IMG/VR virus record: IMGVR_UViG_3300007960_000138
Coordinates: 1-27,571 of that record
Direction: 5' to 3' (one strand)
Origin: a virus
DNA: 27,571 nucleotides
Shown here: in pieces, positions 21,454 to 27,571 of the stretch
How positions within the stretch are numbered: position 1 is the stretch's first letter
Layout: every line of letters begins with the position of its first letter
Position numbers and translations under genes: made by a program
The notes under the pieces: generated by a model
The model's database searches: none
What the model was told of the DNA's origin: nothing
What the model saw: only the letters and a program-made list of their open reading frames with translations

Positions 21454-22981
21454 CTTGCGGATCGTCCTCTGCGTCGTCTTCGTCAGGCTCCTCGTCAGGG
21501 GACTCATCCTCAGGACTCGGAGCCATCGTGTTGTCGGGTTTGAGGCCAGCCTCTACAAGGATTTTTTCTTCTTCTTGTAGCCTCTTGACGATGTCGTTGA
21601 AGTCGCGCCCCTGCGCTGCCGCAGCGTCGGTTCGCGTGGAGATGCCTAGCTCGATGCCGCGAGCCGCAGCGTCGATATCGCGGACCGGGTCGACCCAGGG
21701 CCACCCCCGAGCCACCCACTTCGCATCGGTTACATGGTCAACGGCTGGCGGAAGGACCAGGCCGCCGCTAGTGAGAGCGTGACCGAGCCAAACCCGGAAG
21801 ACCCGGTCACACAATGCCTCACTCACGAATGACTGGAGCACGCGCCATTGGTCGCGCTCGTCGAGCACCCCCGCCCGGATGCTGCTGAAGTTCACGCCTT
21901 CTAGGTCATTGGCGAGGCCGTTATACGACACATTCATTCCGGCAGCCGCGCCGCGCAGCACACCCTTGATGAAGTCCGAATAGGCCGTATTCGGGTGCGT
22001 CGGATCGAACATATCGAAGTCCTGGCCCTCAGGGAGCTGCCTCCACGAGCCAGGCTCCAGGTCATCGATCAGGGCTCCGTCGGTGTCTACCGCGTCACCC
22101 GTGAACTCGTCGCCGCTCGGGGTCTTGACCACGCCCATCTTGCAGGCTGCCACCCGCGCCGCCGTCCACTCGGCTTCCTCGTAGCCGTGGAGCATATCGA
22201 GCCTCAGCATGGCTGAGGTGAGCCACGGGTACCCACGGCACTGCTCGGGCCGCTTGACGACGAAGATATGGAGAATGCGCGAAGCCTCGTACCGGTCATA
22301 CCAGTAGTTGCGGTGCTGCCACGCGCCGTCGCCCGGGTGGTTGGTCATCAGGTGGTACGCGACCGGCTTGCCGAACTGGTCGTGTTCAACGCCCATGATG
22401 ATCCGGTTGCCGTTATCCAGGCGAACATTCAGCGTCTCATTGAGCCTGTCGCACTCAAGCACCTGGAGCGCGTATCCGAACTCATTGTCGTAGCCTTCGT
22501 GGTGCACGACGAGTACCTCGCCGTCCCTCCCGAGGGTCTCTGCTACCAACCGCTGGACGTCAAGCCACGACAGCCTGCCCGTCACATCACAGACTCCCCT
22601 CTTACCCCACCTGCTCCACGCTTCCTCAATCCCTGTGCGGGCATCCTCATCAGGCTCTCCGGCTCGTCCTGTAGCCAAGCTCTGAAGTCGGATGCCCTGG
22701 TTCCCGACGATGTTGGCGGAAACTAGGTTGAGGAACTTACAGGCATAGTCGTTGTCCTGGCACAGCTGCCTGCTGCGGTACCGCAGGGTGCGCAGGCCGT
22801 TGATCAGATCCTCGTTGATAGACGCGGAGGTTCCCTTGAACCCTTGGTAGAGGTTGCTGCTTGACGTACTACCGAAGGCTCGTCCGTGAAACCTAGGGCC
22901 GCGCCTGCGTACCGGGCGAACGGCCTCAGTAGCCTCAGCGCCGTTCCTGTTGAACCGGATTTCAATGGGTCCGAACTTCAT
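21443..22981 (-). CDS. Portal protein, lambda family
   Basis: A 512-residue portal of the lambda B type (Pfam PF05136). It is recognisable from LYQGFKGTSASINEDLINGLRTLRYRSRQLCQDNDYACKFLNLVSANIVGNQGIRLQ near the start, VQRLVAETLGRDGEVLVVHHEG, RPEQCRGYPWLTSAMLRLDMLHGYEEAEWTAARVAACKMGV and GMNVSYNGLANDLEGVNFSSIRAGVLDERDQWRVLQ. The C-terminus is acidic (DESPDEEPDEDDAEDDPQDES). It forms the ring through which DNA enters and to which the tail joins. The ATG at 22981 overlaps the previous stop as ATGA; an in-frame start further upstream (23059) would run through that gene and is not preferred. Confidence 0.9.
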   Translation of the reverse strand: MKFGPIEIRFNRNGAEATEAVRPVRRRGPRFHGRAFGSTSSSNLYQGFKGTSASINEDLINGLRTLRYRSRQLCQDNDYACKFLNLVSANIVGNQGIRLQSLATGRAGEPDEDARTGIEEAWSRWGKRGVCDVTGRLSWLDVQRLVAETLGRDGEVLVVHHEGYDNEFGYALQVLECDRLNETLNVRLDNGNRIIMGVEHDQFGKPVAYHLMTNHPGDGAWQHRNYWYDRYEASRILHIFVVKRPEQCRGYPWLTSAMLRLDMLHGYEEAEWTAARVAACKMGVVKTPSGDEFTGDAVDTDGALIDDLEPGSWRQLPEGQDFDMFDPTHPNTAYSDFIKGVLRGAAAGMNVSYNGLANDLEGVNFSSIRAGVLDERDQWRVLQSFVSEALCDRVFRVWLGHALTSGGLVLPPAVDHVTDAKWVARGWPWVDPVRDIDAAARGIELGISTRTDAAAAQGRDFNDIVKRLQEEEKILVEAGLKPDNTMAPSPEDESPDEEPDEDDAEDDPQDES

Positions 22982-23562
22982 CAGCTGAACCTCGTTCTGA
23001 TCTTGGACGGCCCGGACAGTCCCTTGGAACGCCGTAGCTCCGCTAGCTCTTGTGCCCACCTAGCCCGGTACCGCTCCTCCCAGGTGATCAGCTCGTTCGC
23101 GCTCATCCGCATGAGGGATCGGCCAGCGATGCTGTAACTGAGCTGGTCCTTGGAGGCCTTGCCCTGGATCGTCGCCTCAAGCGCGTCCAGGACGATCTTG
23201 GTGTGGGATCTCCCATCGTGCGAGGTCGCGGTAGCCAGGTCAGCTACGACAGTCAGCCATCCCTCAGCAACCACGTGACGCTCGCCCGTGGTGTCGTTGG
23301 TGATGATCTGCTGATACGAGTAATCGCCAGCAGCCCAACTAGCGGTAGTGGCTGGAGCGACCGTGGTCAAGAACTGGGATCCTGACGCCGAGGCCGTGAA
23401 TGTGCCAAGATCAGTCGAGCTGCCGACGACCTCTGTGGTGAGAGTCCATGAGCTGTTGGGAAAGTCCGAGAAGGAGTCTTTCCATGTCCAGGTGTCCCCG
23501 GCGACCAGGCGCTCGGGGATCGACGTAGGGACGGTGTAGCTCACCCACCCATCGAACCCCAA
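22981..23562 (-). CDS. Head protein between terminase and portal, gpW-like position
   Basis: A 193-residue protein. The N-terminal half is beta-rich: IPERLVAGDTWTWKDSFSDFPNSSWTLTTEVVG through VVAEGWLTVVADLA, an immunoglobulin-like rhythm. The C-terminal part, DGRSHTKIVLDALEATIQGKASKDQLSYSIAGRSLMRMSANELITWEERYRARWAQEL, is a conserved helical motif found in many phages at this spot, where lambda has gpW. A head-tail or portal-associated role is inferred. No ATG is available; TTG at 23562 lies 13 bases after the terminase stop and lacks a clear ribosome-binding site, so the start is uncertain. Confidence 0.65.
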   Translation of the reverse strand: MGFDGWVSYTVPTSIPERLVAGDTWTWKDSFSDFPNSSWTLTTEVVGSSTDLGTFTASASGSQFLTTVAPATTASWAAGDYSYQQIITNDTTGERHVVAEGWLTVVADLATATSHDGRSHTKIVLDALEATIQGKASKDQLSYSIAGRSLMRMSANELITWEERYRARWAQELAELRRSKGLSGPSKIRTRFS

Positions 23563-23575
23563 GGAGGCGTCCGGT

Positions 23576-25435
23576 TCAAGGGTTCAGCCAACTCTTTCTT
23601 CGCGCTGTCGTTGGCCGCCTACGCTGCTTTCCGTCGCCCCTAGCGAGCGCATCCAATCCGGCGGTGTCGCCCCGCTCCTGGAACTTCGGAGCCGTAGGCT
23701 GCGCTACACCCGCCTTAGCGGCCAAGGTAGCGAAGTTGGGGCGCAGCAGGCGCAAGGCCGCCAGCGCGTACACCCGGCAGTCCAGCGCCTCGTTGCGCGC
23801 TTTCACCTTTCGCCACACGCGCCGCGGAATCGAGTTCTTATACTCTGTAAGCGGTCGCTCGGCGGTAAGCTGCTCGAAGTACTCCTCGTCGTACCGGTCA
23901 GGGAAGTGGCAATACCCCGGCCCCGGCTCCTCGATCTTCAGGCGAGCGAATACAAGATCCTTGGCGGAGTCCGTTCCTACGGACACCAGGCTGACGTTCT
24001 GTTTCTTGATCCGCCTCGGCACACCCGCGATAGGCTGGCCAGCAACGCTAGACCCCTTGATCGCGAAGATCCGTCTACCCTGCCGCTTGCGGCAGTAGTC
24101 GTAGACCGCTTGAGTGTGCAGACCACCGGAGTCTACACAGGCCGCGTTGACGCGGAGCGGGCGGCCCTTGTCGGTGGTGTATTCCCTATCGAAAAGCAGG
24201 TCTAGATCCTTCCAGACCTGCGGGAGTCCGGGGTCGCCCTGGATGATTACATAGTCGATAGACCACGACTCCTCGTCGACCCCGGTGCCGAGTACCTCGA
24301 CCTCCAGGCGGTCGCCCTGTACGTCGACTCCGGCGGTGACGGCCAGCACCTTGTCGGGCACCTCCTCGATGCTGTAAGGCTCGCAACGAGCGCGCAGAGT
24401 CCTGGGCTCCACGGCCTCAGCCGCTAGGTCTTCCCAGGTCTCTCCCAGCACCGTGTTGTAGAAGGTGCGCAGCGTCTCCGGGTTCTTGCGCACGGACAGG
24501 TACTCCTTGACCAAGTTCTCCCAGGTGGAGTTGGGCGAGTAGCTGTATCCAGCCCAGATATGGAAGCTGGCATGGTCGCTCGGCGCATCGGGATTCGTGG
24601 CCCGCCACTCGCCGTTCTCTACCATCCACCGCTTCTTGTTGTGCGGGATGAGCGCGCCGCAGTGCTCGCAGCAGTACCTGGTGGTCGCCGGGTCGTCGTC
24701 CGTCCACTTCATGTTCGACCACCGGAGGATCTGCTTCTCATGGCACTCCGGACACGGCACGAAGTAGTACCGCTGGTCGCCCTCAAGGAACCACGCCTCA
24801 ACCCGGCTGATGCCCTTGATTGTGGGCGTACCTCCGATAGCGATCTTGCGGTTCCAGTAGTACTCGGTACGCCGGATACCGAGCTGGATCTGGTCGCCCT
24901 CAGCTCCGGCGGTCGGAGGGTAGCCATCTACCTCGTCAAACAGCAGCACCCGGATCGAGTGACGACGGAAGCCTGCCGCGCTGTTGGCTCCGACCAGGAT
25001 GAGGTTCCCTCCAGGGAACACCTTGTTCAGGATAGTGTTGCCCGTTCCCTTGGTCATGTCCACGGAGACGAGGCCACGCAACGCCGGGGTGTCGCGCAGC
25101 ATTGGCGTAAGCTCGCTACGACTGTACCCCTGCGCGTCACCCAGGGTCGGCTGAACCAGCATGATCGGGCAAGGAGCCTCGGCCATGTGGTAGGCGATGA
25201 TGTGATTGAGGCACTTGGTGTAGCCGACACGCGCACTTTTCATGAAGCTAATGACCCGGATAGATGGGTCGCTGAACGCATCCATGATCCCGTGCTGGTA
25301 GGGCAGCGATGTCCACTTACCGGGGTCGGCGGCGGACTCAGGCGACAGGTAGGCGTGACGGTCCGCCCACTGTCCCACGCTCAGCGGCTTCTCCGGCTTC
25401 AGCCCTACCCGGTAGCTTGTGCGCCAATCAAGCAC
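23576..25435 (-). CDS. Terminase large subunit, GpA family
   Basis: A 619-residue packaging motor and nuclease of the lambda GpA type. The ATPase part has a variant Walker A KSARVGYTK (66-74) and Walker B LLFDEVDG (164-171). A zinc-knuckle region follows: CPECHEKQ and CCEHCG (about 225-265). The nuclease part contains AVTAGVDVQGDRLEVEVLG and AACVDSGGLHTQAVYDYC with candidate metal-binding aspartates. A basic tail (KQRRRPTTARRK) ends the protein. The GTG start overlaps the small subunit by 8 bases. Confidence 0.93.
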   Translation of the reverse strand: MLDWRTSYRVGLKPEKPLSVGQWADRHAYLSPESAADPGKWTSLPYQHGIMDAFSDPSIRVISFMKSARVGYTKCLNHIIAYHMAEAPCPIMLVQPTLGDAQGYSRSELTPMLRDTPALRGLVSVDMTKGTGNTILNKVFPGGNLILVGANSAAGFRRHSIRVLLFDEVDGYPPTAGAEGDQIQLGIRRTEYYWNRKIAIGGTPTIKGISRVEAWFLEGDQRYYFVPCPECHEKQILRWSNMKWTDDDPATTRYCCEHCGALIPHNKKRWMVENGEWRATNPDAPSDHASFHIWAGYSYSPNSTWENLVKEYLSVRKNPETLRTFYNTVLGETWEDLAAEAVEPRTLRARCEPYSIEEVPDKVLAVTAGVDVQGDRLEVEVLGTGVDEESWSIDYVIIQGDPGLPQVWKDLDLLFDREYTTDKGRPLRVNAACVDSGGLHTQAVYDYCRKRQGRRIFAIKGSSVAGQPIAGVPRRIKKQNVSLVSVGTDSAKDLVFARLKIEEPGPGYCHFPDRYDEEYFEQLTAERPLTEYKNSIPRRVWRKVKARNEALDCRVYALAALRLLRPNFATLAAKAGVAQPTAPKFQERGDTAGLDALARGDGKQRRRPTTARRKSWLNP

Positions 25436-25991
25436 CGGTGTACCCCAGGTCGCCGCCAGTGGTCGTCCGCGCTCCCTCGGCCAGCTCTACCAGGACTCGC
25501 CGTACCTCCGCGTCGATGATCTGGTGGATGGCTACTGGATCTGTTTCGATGGATAGCCTGTCTCGCAGGCGACCGCCGAGCGACATGAACGCATCGCGCA
25601 CCGCTCTGCCTTCGGCGTACGCCTCACGCTCAACTACGGATCGCTCTACAAGTAGGCCAGCAGCTTCTTCATACTCCAGCTTAGCCTTCTTGGCCCTGAA
25701 GACCTCAAGGACAGTCTTGGCGCTGTTGAGGGTCTGGGGCGTGCCGTTGATCTGATCAGGAGCGGTCGGCGCTTCGCGTCGGGGGTCGCCGCCAGGAGGG
25801 TCTACACCGTCCCGGATCTTAGAGGGGCGAGCCGGATCTAGGCTAGCCCGCAGCGCGGCAGTAGCCTCGTCAGGATCAATCCGACCGTCCTTGTCCAGGG
25901 TGATGGTGCCGCGTTTGACGAGGGCCGCTACCCGTTGGCGGGATACGCCTACGAGCTTGGCGAACGCCGTCTGCGACACCTTCTCAGCCAC
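25428..25991 (-). CDS. Terminase small subunit, Nu1-like
   Basis: A 187-residue DNA-recognition subunit of the packaging motor. A winged-helix N-terminus (VSQTAFAKLVGVSRQRVAALVKRGTITLDKDGRIDPDEATAALRAS, about 5-50) resembles lambda Nu1. A proline-rich linker follows, and then a helical region (TVLEVFRAKKAKLEYEEAAGLLVERSVVEREAYAEGRAVRDAFM) that would oligomerise and contact GpA. The GTG start has AGGGAG 8 bases upstream. The adjacent large subunit confirms the assignment. No cos-type site was identified. Confidence 0.88.
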   Translation of the reverse strand: MAEKVSQTAFAKLVGVSRQRVAALVKRGTITLDKDGRIDPDEATAALRASLDPARPSKIRDGVDPPGGDPRREAPTAPDQINGTPQTLNSAKTVLEVFRAKKAKLEYEEAAGLLVERSVVEREAYAEGRAVRDAFMSLGGRLRDRLSIETDPVAIHQIIDAEVRRVLVELAEGARTTTGGDLGYTGA

Positions 25992-26017
25992 CTTGGTTGC
26001 TCCCTATCAGGTCGCGG

Positions 26018-26617
26018 TTAGACCGCGCCTTCCTCGTCGTCGTCTCCCGGCAGCGGTCGGCCAGGAACACGGGCGATCTCGCGCTTGTCCACGTAGAACT
26101 CGTGGCCGCACGACGGACACATAAGCTCGTGAAAGTGGCCGATTGAGGCGTTGTAGAGAACCTCGTACTGCTGGTTCATCTGCTCTTCGGTCTGCTGGAT
26201 CTGCTCCTGGGACGCGATCGGCTTGGACGCCGCCTGGTGTAGCAGGCGGTCGAGGTCCATGTTCCCGAAGTGAGTCTGAAGCTCGGCCAGCTCCTCGATC
26301 TCACGCAGCTCAGCCACGAGAGCGTCCATGTTCCACGCCGCCAGCTCGCCGCTCTTGTTGTCCGCGATGCGGTACTCCTTGGCGAGCTGCGGGGTGAGGT
26401 CTGCGACGTAGACCGGGACTGTCTTCATCTCCAGACGGACGGCGGCTTTGTATCGCGTGTGACCCGCGATGATGACCCCCTTGCTGTCCACCACGATAGG
26501 GACGTTGAACCCGTACCTCTCGATAGAGTCCATGACGCTGTTCACCGCGTTCTCGTTGTTGCGCGGATTGCGCCAATACGGAACGACCTGCTCAATCGGA
26601 CGGTCTTCTACCTTCAT
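26018..26617 (-). CDS. ParB/Srx-like protein with zinc-knuckle-like C-terminus
   Basis: A 199-residue protein. Residues about 1-95 are a ParB N-terminal-like domain: VVPYWRNPRNNENAVNSVMDSIERYGFNVPIVVDSKGVIIAGHTRYKAA holds the GHTRYKAA nucleotide-binding motif, and RIADNKSGELAAWNMDAL follows. The C-terminal part is helical, with a glutamine-rich segment, and ends in MCPSCGHEFYVDKREI, a single CxxC. There is no partner ParA and no DNA-binding helix-turn-helix of true partition ParB, so plasmid partition is unlikely. Phages often carry such proteins beside DNA methyltransferases. The ATG overlaps the methyltransferase stop as ATGA, with GGAGG some 14 bases upstream. Biochemical role unknown; CTPase/nuclease activity cannot be judged. 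Confidence 0.8.
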   Translation of the reverse strand: MKVEDRPIEQVVPYWRNPRNNENAVNSVMDSIERYGFNVPIVVDSKGVIIAGHTRYKAAVRLEMKTVPVYVADLTPQLAKEYRIADNKSGELAAWNMDALVAELREIEELAELQTHFGNMDLDRLLHQAASKPIASQEQIQQTEEQMNQQYEVLYNASIGHFHELMCPSCGHEFYVDKREIARVPGRPLPGDDDEEGAV

Positions 26618-27270
26618 CGGTTCCAGGAGCCTCCTAGCTCCGCGATCTTTCGTGCCGTTACGGCGAGGCGTCTACGCGCAAGCTCTGTGCCTACGAATGG
26701 GATGCCGCGCTTGAATGCGTGGACGGCGGTTAGCCCTCTGCCGAGACAGAGGTCGCCTACGCAAGCCGGTCGCTCTATCTCGATGGCTAGCCCAGGCGTG
26801 TCCTTGTCATCGACTCCGCTGAATGACCTGGCCGAGTCCGGCACAGGGCTGGTGCCGCCTCTGATGAGGCGAGCTTCCACCTTGCCGTTGTAGGTGATCG
26901 GCCACTCTTCGACGTACGGAAACGCCTGCTCCATACGCTCGATCACGCGAGGCGCGTGACGCTTGCCCATCTCGCAGTAGAAGACAGACGGAGCGATCAC
27001 GCCCGCCGCCGCGAACAGGCAGTTCAGGAATCGATCCATGCTGTCGGTCGTAGGCTCGTTGCCCGCCTTGTGAGCGAACCCGGTTACGTGGCTCATGTTG
27101 TAGGGCGGATCTACGTAAAGCAGGTCAGCTCTAGTCATGAAGCTCGGGACAGGGTCTACCGTGAAGTCGTAGACCTGGATCACGCTGTTGGTCTTGGACT
27201 CGACCCACGGTACCCCGTACTCAACAGGGAACCGCTCGTATGAGTCGTCGTAGTACCTCTCTGCGCTCAT
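26614..27270 (-). CDS. DNA methyltransferase, beta-class DPPY type
   Basis: A 218-residue methyltransferase for N6-adenine or N4-cytosine. The catalytic motif IV is LLYVDPPYNMSH (DPPY at 54-57). A C-terminal AdoMet-site-like stretch, VGDLCLGRGLTAVHAFKRG then FVGTEL (about 171-196), gives the order IV then I (beta class). Motif I is slightly off consensus (DLCLGRG for DxFxGxG). No separate target-recognition domain is evident in the 110 residues between motifs, so the target site cannot be named. The ATG at 27270, two bases after the upstream stop, is preferred to an upstream in-frame start that runs into the neighbouring gene. It lies between two ParB-like genes, all three coupled. Confidence 0.82.
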   Translation of the reverse strand: MSAERYYDDSYERFPVEYGVPWVESKTNSVIQVYDFTVDPVPSFMTRADLLYVDPPYNMSHVTGFAHKAGNEPTTDSMDRFLNCLFAAAGVIAPSVFYCEMGKRHAPRVIERMEQAFPYVEEWPITYNGKVEARLIRGGTSPVPDSARSFSGVDDKDTPGLAIEIERPACVGDLCLGRGLTAVHAFKRGIPFVGTELARRRLAVTARKIAELGGSWNR

Positions 27271-27272
27271 GG

Positions 27273-27571
27273 CTAGACCGGGGTCTCCTCGCCGGTAGCT
27301 TCCCGCCATTCCTTCTTGAACATCTGCTGATGCTTGGTTTCCCAGGACTTGCGGTACTCGACATCCTCAAAGAGCTTGGAGAACCCGGTCACGTGCTTGA
27401 GCCGTAGAAGCTCGTCTACCTCCAGGCCAAGCTCGGCGCAGATGGCGCTGTCAGACCACCCGTTCTCTAGCATCGAGAAGATCATGCTAGCCATGCCCGT
27501 GACTGAGTGCTTGCCCCGCGCTCGGTTGTGCCGCACGGTCGAAGCCATCCGGTCATTGATCGGCTTGTCGA
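27273..27571 (-). CDS. ParB-like protein, C-terminal part (5' end outside window)
   Basis: The frame is open to the right edge; the seven complete codons before the first ATG (27548) read DKPINDR. The visible segment PINDRMASTVRHNRARGKHSV ... SMIFSMLENGWSDSAICAELGLEVDELLRLKHVTGFSKLFEDVEYRKSWE is the conserved C-terminal part of phage ParB/Srx-like proteins, in which HNRARGxH follows the ParB N-domain. The helix-turn-helix-like stretch (GWSDSAICAELGLEVDELLRLK) could bind DNA. The ATG at 27548 is almost surely internal. The protein is followed two bases later by the methyltransferase gene. Confidence 0.75.
   Translation of the reverse strand, partial: DKPINDRMASTVRHNRARGKHSVTGMASMIFSMLENGWSDSAICAELGLEVDELLRLKHVTGFSKLFEDVEYRKSWETKHQQMFKKEWREATGEETPV

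Noticed and set aside
19582-21543. 653-codon open frame on the plus strand
   Set aside because: It runs exactly antisense to the protease-capsid gene, reads as His/Arg/Val-rich nonsense without any motif, and is explained by high G+C codon bias.
22981-23059. Upstream start for the portal
   Set aside because: The extension lies in the end of the preceding gene. The ATG at 22981 gives an ATGA junction like others in this genome.
26018-27571. Plasmid partition system of a phage-plasmid
   Set aside because: There are two ParB-like genes but no ParA and no centromere-like repeats beside them. The proteins resemble the phage ParB/Srx group found with methyltransferases.

Overview
The window is part of the genome of a tailed double-stranded DNA phage, or a prophage read without its flanks. 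It is moderately high in G+C and tightly packed. Almost everything is read leftward (minus strand); the one clear exception is a nuclease gene at 5375-6370. The tail module has a tape measure, distal tail protein, hub, tail terminator and a frameshifted tail chaperone, and no sheath gene. This indicates a long non-contractile (siphovirus) tail. The packaging and head genes are of the lambda type: GpA-like large terminase, lambda-family portal, a fused protease-capsid gene and an FII-like joining protein. No integrase, lysogeny repressor, endolysin, tRNA gene or CRISPR array was seen. Both window edges cut through genes: RusA on the left and a ParB-like protein on the right.

Layout from right to left, the direction of most transcription: (1) 27571-26018, a ParB-like gene, a DNA methyltransferase and a second ParB-like gene; (2) 25991-18478, terminase, portal, protease-capsid and head completion genes; (3) 18478-8731, a jelly-roll-like protein, tail terminator, tail tube, chaperone with -1 frameshift, tape measure, distal tail protein, hub and three tandem related fibre-like proteins; (4) 8720-7593, small membrane proteins that look like a lysis or envelope cluster, then a helix-turn-helix protein, ending in a block of inverted repeats; (5) 7475-6372, a separately promoted set of small unknown genes; (6) 6370-3720, a divergently transcribed recombination module: a Cas4-like Fe-S nuclease to the right, and a RecA-fold ATPase plus DUF669 protein to the left; (7) 3727-1457, a primase-polymerase/helicase fusion; (8) 1456-1042, an iteron region that is a good replication-origin candidate; (9) 1041-1, a second methyltransferase-like gene and a RusA Holliday-junction resolvase.

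The replication story hangs together: the primase-helicase lies beside the iterons, the ATPase/DUF669/nuclease set supplies single-strand handling and recombination, and RusA resolves branched DNA before packaging. Genes in the late operon are chained by overlapping stop and start codons (TAATG, TGATG, ATGA, GTGA), which suggests translational coupling.

The host is not certain. Four intergenic promoters share TTG-type -35 boxes, exactly 17-bp spacers and TAnnnT -10 boxes. Three of them place the -10 only 6-7 bp before the ATG, so their mRNAs should be leaderless. That is a habit of actinobacteria and Deinococcus-like hosts. In contrast, a lipoprotein with a C-terminal membrane anchor (7839-8306) has the topology of a unimolecular spanin, which would imply an outer membrane. 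I leave the host open.
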